Shown here: positions 11,426 through 22,075 of the stretch, in pieces
How positions within the stretch are numbered: the first letter of the stretch is position 1
Layout: the number at the start of each line of letters is the position of its first letter
Assembly (NCBI RefSeq): GCF_014898055.3
Contig: NW_023601754.1
Coordinates: 52,693,013 to 52,757,012 of the forward strand
Direction: 5' to 3'
DNA from: Talpa occidentalis
Lineage: Eukaryota; Chordata; Mammalia; Eulipotyphla; Talpidae
Length of the DNA: 64,000 nucleotides
Made by a program: the position numbers and the translations under genes
Notes under the pieces: model-generated
What the model was told of the DNA's origin: nothing
Databases searched by the model: none
Seen by the model: the letters and a program-made list of their open reading frames with translations, nothing else

Positions 11426-13764
11426 CCTGGGCCCCGGCCTGATGCCGAGGGAAGCAAAGTGCCGTGGAGACCTCGCGCGTGCGAGGCCAGTCACAGAGTT
11501 GGGGGGAGGGTCTGTGGGGGAGCCTGGGGGCCAGTCGAGGCGGGGCCTGGCCAGAGTACCGACGTCCAGCGGTGGGTGACCTGGTGTCACAGGAAGCAGC
11601 TCATGGGGTGCGGCCGCACAGGCACGGGGGGAGTCTGTGTGATGAACCCCCGTGTGCAGGGCCCTCCCAGAGGCCTCCCCTGGCCCCAGGACACACTGGC
11701 TCCGCCCAGGCTGCTGACAACCCCCTCTGCCCCCACCAGCGGAGGTCACATTCTCTGGGGACCCTGCCAGGTATCTCAGGGGACTGCACCCCGGCAGCCT
11801 GGGGTGGCGCGGACCCTGGTGGGGCGAGGAGGCTGCCTGGGCCGGGCAGTGATAGCACGGTCCTGGGCATGGTGGCCGGAATCGCCCTGCAGGAGAGGAA
11901 GCGCCGGAAGCTCTGGCCGGCTTAGTTGGCTCTAGAGGCTGCACTGACCCCCTGGCCTTGGGGCGGGGCCTCCAGCCTGGGGTCTGGGCGCACATGACAC
12001 CTTGTGGGACCCTGGGCCGGGCCTTCCTCAGGCCCTGCATTCCCTGAAAGGCCTGGGTCCCTGCGCCGGCGGTGCTGGGCCACGTGACTGCCGCCTGGCC
12101 TCTGGAGCCTCCCACCCGCATCCTGAAAATGGACGGTGACGTCACCCTCGGCTGTGACATCAGGCAGGACAGTTTACTCGAAGTTGGGCTGTCATACGCT
12201 GCTGCTCCGAGAGCTGCGCCCCATTACTGGCAGCGCCCGGCCTGTGGCCCCGTCCATGCTGCCAGGGCAGGGCTCTGTGAGCGCCTGTCTGGGTCCTGCC
12301 GCCCCTTGGCCCCGCCCCGCTCTCTCTGGCGAGCCCTGTTGGGCCATGGGCGTGAGCCGCTCCCGGGGCTGAGCGTGATGGCCGTCCAGGGGCCTCCCAG
12401 TACCCCATCCCCAGCAGGGCACGTGGCAGCCCTGGGGATCCCCCGGAGCTCACCCCGTGCACAGGGAGCGGGGTGGAGGGGCAAGAGCAGACCACAGGGA
12501 GGGCCCCGCGCCCACCCCAGGGGCTCTAGACGGCCAGCTGGGAGGCGGTGGGCACTGGTCCAGTGGACCTGCTGGGCCCTTGAGCGGGTGTCCCTGGCGT
12601 GGTTGTGCTGTTGAAATTTTATCTCGCGTCTCCTATTGAGGGGAGGAGGGGAGGGCCTGCCGTGCCCCCGAGGGCCAGCACTGGGGGGGGGGGCTCATTG
12701 GGCAAGCCGGGGTGAAGGCCCTGTCCCGGCTGAGGCATCCCTGAGCCTGGGGCCTCGCTTGGGGGAGAGGTGTGGGGGGGTCTGTGCGTCCCCAGTCTCC
12801 GCTCTGGAGGGCAGAGACGGCAGCGCCCACTGCACGAGGACTGTCAGGCGACGGTCCTGTCAGTGGCCTGTTCCAGGCCCGGGCGGCACAGCCTTTGGAC
12901 TGCCCAGCGCAGTCTCTCCCCAGCTCCACGGGTGCAGCACGGGCGTGGCCAGGGGCCAAACACGGGTGTGCATGCACGTGTGTGCGCCGATAAAACGTCA
13001 TAAAAACAAGCGCGGCCTGGGTCGGGGCCCTGAGTGACGCTGCTCTCGTAGACTTGACAGCGAGCGAGCGCTGCCCCTGCTCGCGTGTCCAGGGAGGCAC
13101 AGACGGTGGCAGCCGCCAGGGCATCGCCTGAGAGAACACCCGGCCGGTATGCTCTGCCCCGGTGGGTGCAGTCCCTCCCCACCGCTCCGTTACCCTGCCC
13201 TTGGGTGGCGGGATGGACACACCAGCTTGGGTTTCGTGCCTTTGCTGGTCACGGCGCCCTGTGGCTTGCCCGCAGGTGTCATTAATATTTTAACTTTGTT
13301 TCTCAGTGACTGGACAGGTGGCTGTCACTAGGCCACGTCTGCCTGTGCCGTGGCCCTCTCTGGGAGCTGGACAGAGGGGTCGCAGCGCCGCGCAGAAGCC
13401 GAGGCCAGCCACGGCCACCTTCCGCTCCGCCCTGCTCTGGAGGAGCGATTTCCCGTGGCGGGAGTGGGTAAGGCAGGGGGTAGGGCCCTGGCTCCCCACC
13501 TGTGCTGCCCACGCCCTCCAGACCTGGGGGAGCCGGCCACCCAGGTGGGGTCATGTTCCCCTGGCCTGAGGTCACCGCGGTGTGGACAGCTTGCCCACAA
13601 GGCCATGTCCACATCTCGGCCATTCCTGTGGCTGCTGTGACAGCTGTGGGAGGCAGCTTCCTCCCCCCTCGGCCCCGGGGGCTGCCCTCGCGCCCGTCGC
13701 CATGTTTCCTCACCCCCTGGGGTGCGTTCTGAGCTGTCGTGGGTGTTTAGAAATAATTAGAACT
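11426..13764. other. Intronic stretch, no gene recognised
   Basis: GC-rich non-coding sequence. No exon, RNA gene or clear repeat is recognised apart from short G-runs near 12690. Confidence 0.45.
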
Positions 13765-14225
13765 ATTTTTTATCATTGAGGTGAATTTCCCATGATGTGA
13801 AGTTAACCCACACCTACGTGGCGCCGGCCCCCTGGCGCCCCCTCCAGTCCTATCCCGTGGATCTGCTGGTTCCGGATGGTTCCTGGGAGCATATCAGGGC
13901 CTGTTTGCTCCTGTCACTGAGCAGCGCGTCTCCAGACATTGTCCGTGCTGGGTTGGAGAAGAACCAGTGTGGCTTTCCTTTTCATGGCTGACTAATATTC
14001 CCGCAGGGCTGGAGCCTGCCTGTTCACCCCTTTGCTGTCCGTGGGTCTTTGGTGGTTCCTGTGCCGACCGTTGTGGACGGTGCCCCTGTGACCTTCCTGT
14101 TTTCTGCCTGAAGGCAGGCGTTCACTCTGGGGAGGGCCAGGTTCTCTGCTTGGGGATGGACCCGCAGAAGGGAAGGACGGGGCTACTCTGTGGGTTTTCT
14201 GGATGAGAGCAGCCTCGAACATCCC
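13765..14225 (-). mobile_element. Ancient L1 3' fragment, antisense
   Basis: TCATTGAGGTGAATTTCCC and, further on, TGGCTGACTAATATTCC and GAGAGCAGCCTCGAACAT follow the order of antisense L1 3' sequence. Many C-G replacements; clearly dead. Confidence 0.6.
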
Positions 14226-14712
14226 GTTTTTGAGGGGCCCCTGGAGGGTGGCTGAGCACCCCCCCAGCACTCATATAACCTCCATGACTCCAGGGGTCCA
14301 GCTCAGTCGTCTCATGGACAAGGTTTGCTGGACACAGACCTCCGTGGGCAGCAGAGCAAGGCTCCTATCGGAGCCATGCTCTCCCCTCGTCACCCCCCAG
14401 GACGTTCCCGAGGTGGGCAGGCTGAATCGGTCAGGTAAGCAGCCGGGGTCAGCTCCCTGGTCCCACGCTGCCCCCTGACTCCGGCCCAGGATGCTGGGGC
14501 TGCTCTGTGCCCGGGGCACCCTCCTGGGGGTCACTGAGCTGTTCTGGACAGTGACGCTTTCACCCTGGGGAACAGTGTGCGCTTCTAAAAATATCGCTGG
14601 TGGCCGCAGGCTGACGTGCTGCCACGGTCCAGAGGTTCTGCTGTCCTCTGCCGGGGGCGCTCTGGCTGGGAGCTCGTCCCCCCCGCGCAAGGCACTGCTT
14701 TCCCTCTTCCAG

Positions 14713-15145
14713 CGGTTTATTGAGCCGCAGTTTCATGAGCCTCACCGGTCGTCCACGTGAAGTGTGCAAGGGGCGTCTCCTCAGCTGCTGGATGGTGCGG
14801 CCACCTGCACAGTCAAACCAGCCGCACCCCACTGGGCAGTTGCCCCCCATCCCTGTCCCTCTCTCCCTGGCCCCACCAACCCGGACCTGCCCTGACAGTG
14901 GACTTGCCGCTTCCGACTGTTTCACGGCTCGTGGCCGTCCTCGGTGAGGTCGTCGGCTCTGGCTTTGTTTCCAGCTTCATCCTGCTGTAGCAGGTGTCAG
15001 GGAGCCTTCCTTTTCGGGGCTGTGTAGTATTCCCTAGCTGGACAGACCGAGTTCTGTGTATTCATTTCCCAGTTGATGGGCCTCTGGGGCACTGCCACTT
15101 GGTGGCTGTGTGACTATGCACAGGCGTTCCTTTCTCTCGCCACCA
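14713..15145 (-). mobile_element. Ancient L1 3' fragment, antisense
   Basis: Starts GGTTTATTGAGCCGCAG and continues through a CCCCATCCCTGTCCCTCTC tract and GGGGCTGTGTAGTATTCCC to CAGTTGATGGGCC, in the expected order for antisense L1. Probably the same insertion as the next fragment, interrupted at about 15150-15740, where an AT tract (15240-15290) is seen. Confidence 0.65.
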
Positions 15146-15744
15146 GTTTCGGGCACACGCCGGGGCATGGACTATGTGTCCAACCCCACGGAAGCCCGGG
15201 CTTGGCCTCTTCTTCTTCCCCTTGCTTTCCACCATGTAGCTTTAAAAATAATAATCCTGTTTTAAAAAATACTTGTAGGAAATAATGGCCCCCACCCGTG
15301 AGACTGTCTTTCTGTCTGCAGTGCCCTCGAAGCACTGCAAGCCCGGTGCCCTCAAAGCAGTCTGCCCAGCAGCAATCTCTTGCAGACTGTGCCGCCTTCT
15401 CCAGCCAGCAGAGTGGCAACTGCAGACACGCCCATCGACATGGGGTCCCACTGCCCTTGTCTCGCCCCGAGCCCCGGCCATTGTGCCTCTGCTCTCATTG
15501 GTCATTTCCATAACAAGGCGGACATGGACTCCTCAGGGAGTGACACTGGGTCTGGCTTCCCCTCCTGGCAGTGCTGGTGAGATGGTCCGTGGCCCTGGCC
15601 CCTCTGGCCCCGCAGCCCCACCCCTGGGGTGTCTGGGGGGCTGTGACTTAGGAGGCTGGGATCTGTGTCTGCGCGGTTGCAGCTCTGGTGTCGATGCCTG
15701 TGAGTGCGGGCCTGGCCCTTGGGGGCTGCCTGGTCATGTCTGTA

Positions 15745-16510
15745 CGCCTGCCGCCATCTTCCACCCCCGCCGTGATGCAGGCTGGCCGGTCTCCACCTTC
15801 CCAGTGTTGATGCTCTTTGTCTCAGCCGTTCGGTAGGAGTGAAGTGCTCCCTCTCGGGGGTTTGCGTGTGTATTTCCTGAATGGCGAGTGAGTGGAGCAC
15901 CTGCCCAGGTGTGGAGCGGCTGCCTAGGTGTGGAGCGGCAGCCCAGGTGTGGAGCGGCTGTCCAGGTGTGGAGCGGCTGTCCAGGTGTGGAGCGGCTACT
16001 CAGGTGTGGAGCGGCTATCCAGGTGTGGAGCTCCTGCCCAGATGCGGAGCTCCTGCCCAGATGTGGAGCGCCTGCCCAGGTGTGGAGCTCCTGCCCAGGT
16101 GTGGAGCGGCTGCCCAGGTGTGGAGTGGCTGCCCAGGTGTGGAGCTCCTGCCCCGGTGTGGAGTGGCTGCCCAGGTGTGGTGCTCCTGCCCAGGTGTGGA
16201 GCTCCTGCCCAGGTGTGGAGCTCCTGCCCAGGTGTGGAGCGCCTGCCCAGGTGTGGAGCGGCTGCCCAGGTGCGGAGTGGCTGCCCAGGTGCGGAGTGCC
16301 TGGCTGTGAAATGTCTCTGCTCAGGGCTAAACGGCATCACTGGGTGTTCCTGCTGAGCTTGGGTCCTGGATGTGCTGGACACTCGTCCTTCATCAGACAG
16401 AAACTTTGCAAACATTTTCTCTCTAGCCGTGGTTTGTGCTTTCATCCTCTTAACGGGCTCTTGCGCAGAACAAAAGATTTAAATTTTGCCGAGACCCCAC
16501 ACCCCGGCAT
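15745..16510 (-). mobile_element. Ancient L1 ORF2 3'-part fragment, antisense, split by a minisatellite
   Basis: GGAGTGAAGTGCTCCCTC and TATTTCCTGAATGGCGAGTG at the left, and CTTCATCAGACAGAAACTTT, GCAAACATTTTCTCTC and AAAAGATTTAAATTTTG at the right, match consecutive antisense L1 segments. The 19-bp minisatellite lies between the two halves. Confidence 0.7.
15890..16302. repeat. 19-bp minisatellite, about 22 copies
   Basis: The unit is close to AGGTGTGGAGCGGCTGCCC. Variant forms (GAGCTCCTG, GAGCGCCTG, GAGTGGCTG) cluster in runs. Because 19 is not a multiple of three and the unit lacks stops, all three forward frames are open here, producing artefact ORFs with a 19-residue period. Confidence 0.95.
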
Positions 16511-17313
16511 TTCCGTTAATGCACTGTGCTTGGGACACCAGGTGCGGCAGCTCCTCCCAGCCCTGCTCCTCAGGTGTCTCTTTCGAGGTGTCCCTTTCTC
16601 GGAAGTTAGAGTTTTTGAGTTTCTGTTCGGCCACGAGACTCCTGCCGCTGCCCGAGCACCATTGCTCAGAGGCCGCTGCCCGCCCTGGGAGGTGACGGTC
16701 TGCTCTGAGCCCCGCTGGCCGCCACGCCTGTCCCTCCACCGAGCCCTGCCTGGTCGCGTGGCCGTGTGGCGTCTCGGGGCCGTGTAGACAGGCCGTCTTA
16801 CTCAGTTCTTTCTCAAAATGACTTCCGTTCTTCCGGCGCCCTGCCTTCCCGTAGAAAGTCTGGAATGATCCCATCTGCAGGGGCTTCTGCGGCAGAGAGC
16901 CGGGCCCACAGCTCCGCCTGGACACTGTCCCGAGAGGGAGGGGGGACGCACGGGTGTTGGGCTCGGCCTTCCTGGTACAGCGAGTGCAGCGGGAACCCCC
17001 TCAGCCAGGGGAATCAGGAGGCGGGAGCTGTGCTGTCAGGGAGCCCTCGGGACGGGCTTGTTCACCACGCTGTGGAAAGCACCCGGCCGGGGCGGGACTC
17101 GGCGCCACGGATGGGGCCAGGTGGGTGGCGAGCAGGCCGGGAGCTGGAAGCAGGAGCGAGCTCCAGGGGTCCTGTCCCCTCTCCCTCAGTCATAAACACG
17201 TGCAGGACGGGCCAGCGGCGGCGGGGAGCCCATCCTGCCTCGCCCGGACGGCGGGGGAGAAGCAGCAGACGGGGGATGCGTGAATGGAGCGCTGGGACAA
17301 CGGTGCCCGGGAG

Positions 17314-17424
17314 GTCTGTGTGTGCACCTGGGTGTGTGTGTCTGTGTGTCTGTGTCTGTCTGTGTGCGTGTCTGTGCATCTGTGTCTCTATCTGTGCATG
17401 TGTGTGTGGTACTCGTGTCTGTGG
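17314..17424. repeat. Degenerate (TG)n / TGTC microsatellite
   Basis: Runs of TG broken by TC and CATC steps, such as GTGTGTGTCTGTGTGTCTG. Likely length-variable. Confidence 0.9.
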
Positions 17425-20263
17425 GGCACGCAGAACACGCCTACAGTCACGCGTCTTGATCGCTGAGCCTCCCAGCAGCCTGGGAGAAAAGGGGCGCGGG
17501 GGCTGGCAGGGCTCTCGTCTGATGTTTGCTCACCTGGAGAGCAGGTTTTTCTTGGCAATCTAGGAGGAATTTTCTCATGTGACTTGTTATTTTCAGTTGC
17601 GGTTTTGAAAAAAACACACAATATAGTTTCCAAATAGCATTTGACCTTAGTGGCCGCTGAGGACGCAGCAGCAGCTGGGAGGGGGGCCCCGGCTGGGGTG
17701 GTTCCCGCGTTTGGAGTGATTTAGACAGAGGACTCACCTGTAGGCGGAGGTAACTTGGAGCAAGGGCGAAACTTTCCTCAAAAGAGAAATGTGAGGCGCG
17801 GGGCAGGGCGAGGGGCCGACCGGCCGGGCCGAGAGCGACTCCGCTCACACGAGAGTCCCAGCCCATCTGCAGGAGCCGCTGGGGCTGCGGGCGGGCGGGG
17901 CGGCAGGTGGGGGCCCAGGGGCCGGGCTTCCTCGAGAGGAGGAAGTGTTTGGAGTTGCGGGAGGTGAGGGCGCCCACCTTCCTGAGTCCAGGCAGCAGGA
18001 AGAGCCCGAGGCAGGTGGCGTCCCGGCCGGACGGGCGCAGAGCCAGGACGCAGCAGCCGCACGGCCCCCCAGTCCTCCTGTGCGGCCACCCTGCGGCTGG
18101 GCCGTGTCTGAACCAGACACAGGTGGCCCCTGGCGGAGGACCTCGGGCCCGGGGTCGTCGGGTTAATGTCTGACTTCTCGCTCCACGCCCGGACGCCTGG
18201 CTTCCCTGCAGCTCGTGCATGCGCCCCGGCTGGGGCTGCTCCGCTCAGGTGCGGCCTCACCTGCAAACCTGTTCCTTCCGGCAGGTTCCAGGTCCCCGGT
18301 CCCACCAGCCGCGGGCGCCCCGAAGAAGGGGCGTTGGGTCACGATGGGTATCTTTTCAAACGCAGATCTCGTAAATTCTCACGAGGTGTTCTGCCTCGGT
18401 GCTCGAGGAACAGGGCGGGGGCTTGAGCTGGGACGGGCACGTCTGGGCTGCCGTCCCGGGTGGGAGGCAGCGGGCCGCTGGCTTCTCGGCTGCGTTTGTC
18501 CGGCGCTCCTCACACATTTACGTGACTCCCAGGTCGGCTGGGAAGACGCTTGCAGCTCAGGGGAGAGGACAGGGCGGCCGCCCGCGCACGGTGGGGGTGC
18601 CTCTGCTGGCCCCCGATCTGCGCCCTGGCCTGCAGCGTGGCGTCCACCCATATGGGTCCACGTGGGTTCTCGCCCAGCGGGCTTCACACCCTGAAGCAGA
18701 TGTCCAGCGCCGGGCAGTGGAAGTCCCCCGAGGCTGAGCTGGTGCGGGGCGTGGGGGTGGCAGCTGCTGGGCGGGGGCTGACTTCCAGAGACTCTCCCGG
18801 AGGCTTGAGCCTGGCCGGGCGGGGCCCAGGGCTCTGAGGCCCTGCAGCTGAGGGCACCGTCCACCAGGCAGGGTGGCGTGAGGGGGACGGGGCTTCCCAA
18901 GACCCCGCGGCGCGGGGCTGCCCCTGGCCTGCCGTCTTCATTTCAGGCACCAGCCCTGGGACCTCACTGGAGCTCGCCCCTGTCCCCGCCCCAGATTTGG
19001 CTGCACTGGAGGGTTGGGCTTTAGCGTATGAAATTGGGGTCACATGAGGCCCCCTCCCTAGAGCCCGCGTTTGCGGGTTGTCCCTTCCTGAACTGGATGC
19101 AGGTTCCTGGCCCCTATGAAGCCCAGGGCTGCCCGAGGGCCAGCACAGGCAAACCTGCCCCCTTTCCTTTCCCAGGGTAGTCAGAGGAGCCGCGGCCAGC
19201 CCGGCCCCAGCCTCGCAGGCTCTCCCCACTGGCCGTGACCGTGGCCTTGAGAGGAGGGCGTGTCCCTTGGCCCCCGTCTCGCCCAGCTCAGCCCTCCGTC
19301 TCCGAGCGGGGCTCGTCTGCCCGGCACGGGCCGGGCTGTCCCGGGAGGTGTTGTGTGGACCCCTTAGCAGCCAGGCATGGAGTCTTGGCTGCTTCCTCGA
19401 AGCAGGCGCCGGGGGCAGAGGTTTCCAGGACGGGGTCCCACAGCTCCGTGCCGAGGCTGGTGCTCCCAGAGGAGGAGCCGGTCTGCGTGCTCTCTTTGCC
19501 CTGCGGTCCTCTCTGGGGCCTCCCCGGCCCTCCAAGGCCCAGGCCGCTTGGTCCTTGCCGGGCTCACTTCTGTTTAAGCCCCGGACGAACGCGTGGGCCC
19601 TTCGTGCGAGCGCGTCCCGGCACCCGGAGCCGGTCTGACGACTGCGCGGAGGCAGATGGGGCGGGCCCTCTGCTGCCTGGCCTCCCCCGGCGGTGGTGGT
19701 CACGCTCCCGGTGCCTGCCTCCCACGGTCTCCCTGGCACCTTGCCCGGGCCCCTCTTGAGGTCAAGACCAGTTCTCAGGCTTCAGGCCTCGTGCTCCCGG
19801 ACCGTCGCGGCTGAGGGGGCCCCCCGTCCCCGTGTGTCCTGCGCGGGGCCTCTGTGCTGACGGCCACGCAGGTGGCAAGGACAGTGTCGTGTGGGGGCAC
19901 CCGGGGCCTGAGGGTGGGCCAGGCACCCTCCTCGCCGTCTGGGCTCCCTCCGGGGTGTGGAGCTGTGCTGGGTTTCCTGGCATGACCCCCCACGCCACCT
20001 TCTGCTGGAGGGATGCTTGGGCTGTGCCCCCGGTTCAGACCTGCGTGTCCACGGCCACCCTCATGGGTCCAGGGCTGTCGGATGTGGCCTGCGAAGTCAT
20101 CGCAAACACCCTGAGTTCAGTGTGGACCCCTTCCAAGCTCCAGCCTGAGCTCGGCCCTTCCACAAAGCCCCCGGCTGCTGTGGGCATCAGCCTGGGCACT
20201 GCACTGGCTCAGCACTGCTCGGCCTCACCCAGGCCCACACGCTCCCCAAGTCTTGGGTCTGCT

Positions 20264-20345
20264 CCTCTGGGGGCCTGCTCCTCCGGGGGCTCCTCTTGGG
20301 CCTGCTCCTCTGGGGGCTCCTCTTGGGCCTGCTCCTCTGGGGGTT
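20264..20345. repeat. 27-bp tandem repeat, about 3 copies
   Basis: Repeated CTGCTCCTCTGGGGGCTCC followed by TCTTGGGC. On the minus strand it reads as EEQAQEEPP repeats, a low-complexity artefact rather than a gene. Confidence 0.8.
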
Positions 20346-20946
20346 CTGGACGCAGCATGCTGGGTCCCGGACGTTGGGGGGGCAGCAGTGAATAAGCAGA
20401 AGCCCAGAGGGCATGGAAACCAGGCGGCGAGAGGGATGGAGGGACAGGCTGCGGGCGCCAGGTGGGCTCCAGGAGGACCTGAAACTGTGGACCTGAAACC
20501 ATAGGCTGCGGGCGTCACTGGGGAAGCGGGTGGGTGCCCCAGGAGGCTTCCCGCATGTGCTGGGAGCGAGCGGGCGCTGGTGGGGGGGCGGGTGCTGGGT
20601 GGTCTGAGACGCGAGGGAGGCCCGGCAGGGGCGGGCCTGGGCTGGGCCGGGCTCTGTGGGCCCCGCTGGCTGCTGGGTTGGCCTCGTCCTGCGCTCACTC
20701 TCTGTTTGCTCCGGGTCTCCCTGGGGGTCATCTGCGTGCCTCCGGCGCCTTCATCCACCAGGAGACCCCAGGGTCTCTGCGGGGCCCTCCCCCCAGCTCC
20801 CCTAGGAGGGCGGCCTGTGGCTCATGAGGGTGTGGGGCCCTCTTCAGCCTCCGCCTCATTGCATCACAAACGCCCCCCCAGGACAGCCCTGCTGCCTGGA
20901 GTGACCCCGCCTCTGCTCCTGCCCGGCCTTGACATTTCCAGAGGTG

Positions 20947-21070
20947 GGTTTTTTTTTGTTTGTTTTTTTTTTTGGGGGACCCTCTCCGGTGGCCGGGGAT
21001 CGAACTGGTGCTGCAGAGGCTGCAGGTAGCCTCGCACCCCAGCGCTCAACAGCTGCGCCACCAGGGGAGG
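20947..21070 (-). mobile_element. tRNA-derived SINE, short copy
   Basis: Read on the minus strand it starts CCTCCCCTGGTGGCGCAG, has an A-box-like TGGTGGCGCAG and a B box AGTTCGATCCCC, and ends in an A-rich tail (the T run at about 20949-20973 on +). Possible target duplications GAGGTGGGTTTT and GAGGAGTTTTTG flank it. The head resembles the SINE at 53337, so both likely belong to one lineage-specific family that I cannot name. Confidence 0.75.
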
Positions 21071-21856
21071 AGTTTTTGTAGAAGCCTGTGGCCCGTGGTG
21101 GCCCGTGGTGGCCCGTGCTCCTCGGCTCCCGCACCCCGGTTCACACCAGCTTCTCCCCTGGCCTTTCTGGACCTGCCCTCGCAGAGGGGCCCAGCGGGGC
21201 GATGCCCACTGCAGAGTCCTGGCTGTGTCCTTCTCCCGGCTCTTAGGAGCCGAGGTCCGAGGCCACCGTCGGCACCTGACCCGCCCTTCACCGGGGAGCT
21301 TTCACGGCCCTTGATGCAGACTTCACGCCAGCTGCCCCGGACTCCTGGGGACCCCGAGTCCCCGGCCTCAGGCGGCTCTGACTCAGGGCCCTGCTGCCCC
21401 CCGCCGGGGCCATCTCTTTCTGAGCCTGGCCCAGCCCTTCTGCTCTCACACGTTCCCCGTCGCGGCTGTGTGCAGGGAGGGCGGTTCTGCGCTCGGGCAG
21501 CTCTGGACAGGAGCCGGCACTGCTTCTCCCGGGGAGCCAGAGGCAGCCTGTCCTCAGCCCGCACAGTTCAGCTGCCCCGTCCTCGCGGGGCCATGGCCAG
21601 CGTGAGCGGTCACCCCGTCCTGGTCGCAGCACTGCCCTGCTGGGCCTGGCTTGGCCGGGGGAGGGGCTGAGCTGTCCATCCTCGGTGTCTCTGCGGCCGC
21701 AGGAGGGCTGAGGCCACCACTCCTGCTGAGGGTGCCAGCCTGAACCTGAGCACCAGCTCGGCTCCCCGCACCCTTGCCTCCCGGCACCCCCACCCTCCCT
21801 GCGCCCGCTTCCTCTCCTGCACCTGACGGCTCCCTGCTGTTGCTCTGCCCTCCCAG
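21071..21856. other. End of presumed intron 1, nothing specific
   Basis: Holds a small GTGGCCC repeat at about 21088-21118 and the pyrimidine tract leading to the acceptor at 21856. No other feature is seen. Confidence 0.5.
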
Positions 21857-21868
21857 GCATAGGCAGCC

Positions 21869-22075
21869 ATGCCGCGCAGCCCCACGTCCAGCGAGGAGGA
21901 GATGGCCCAGAGCTTCTCCGACTACTCCGGGGGCTCTGAGTCGGACAGCTCCAAGGAGGAGACCATCTACGACACCATCCGGGCCACCTCACACAAGCCG
22001 GGCGGCGCCAGGGCGGAGGAGGCCCAGGGCAACACACTGGTGATCCGCATTCTCATCCAGGACCTGCAGCAGACG
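21869..22075 (+). CDS. SHANK2: SHANK2 coding exon 1 (initiator exon)
   Basis: Encodes residues 1-69, from MPRSPTSSEEEMAQSFSDYS to DLQQT. The start is the ATG at 21869: it has G at -3, and an in-frame TAG lies three codons upstream (21860-21862), so the frame cannot extend. The acceptor is most likely the CAG at 21854-21856 after a pyrimidine tract, leaving about 12 nt of 5' UTR in this exon; a second AG at 21861-21862 is possible. The donor ACG|gtgagc leaves phase 0. The head is rich in Ser/Glu; the last 15 residues begin the SPN fold and carry Arg60. Confidence 0.96.

Larger units (their letters stand above)
16511..20946. other. Intronic stretch, no gene recognised
   Basis: Non-coding. It contains the TG tract at 17314-17424, an AT-richer patch at about 17540-17640, and the short 27-bp repeat near 20264. 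No exon is recognised. Confidence 0.45.

Noticed and set aside
15881..16787. Open frames with a 19-residue repeated peptide
   Set aside because: They come from the 19-bp minisatellite, which is open in all three forward frames; no start context or homology.
20187..20758. Minus-strand EEQAQEEPP repeat frame
   Set aside because: Arises from the three-copy 27-bp repeat; low complexity.
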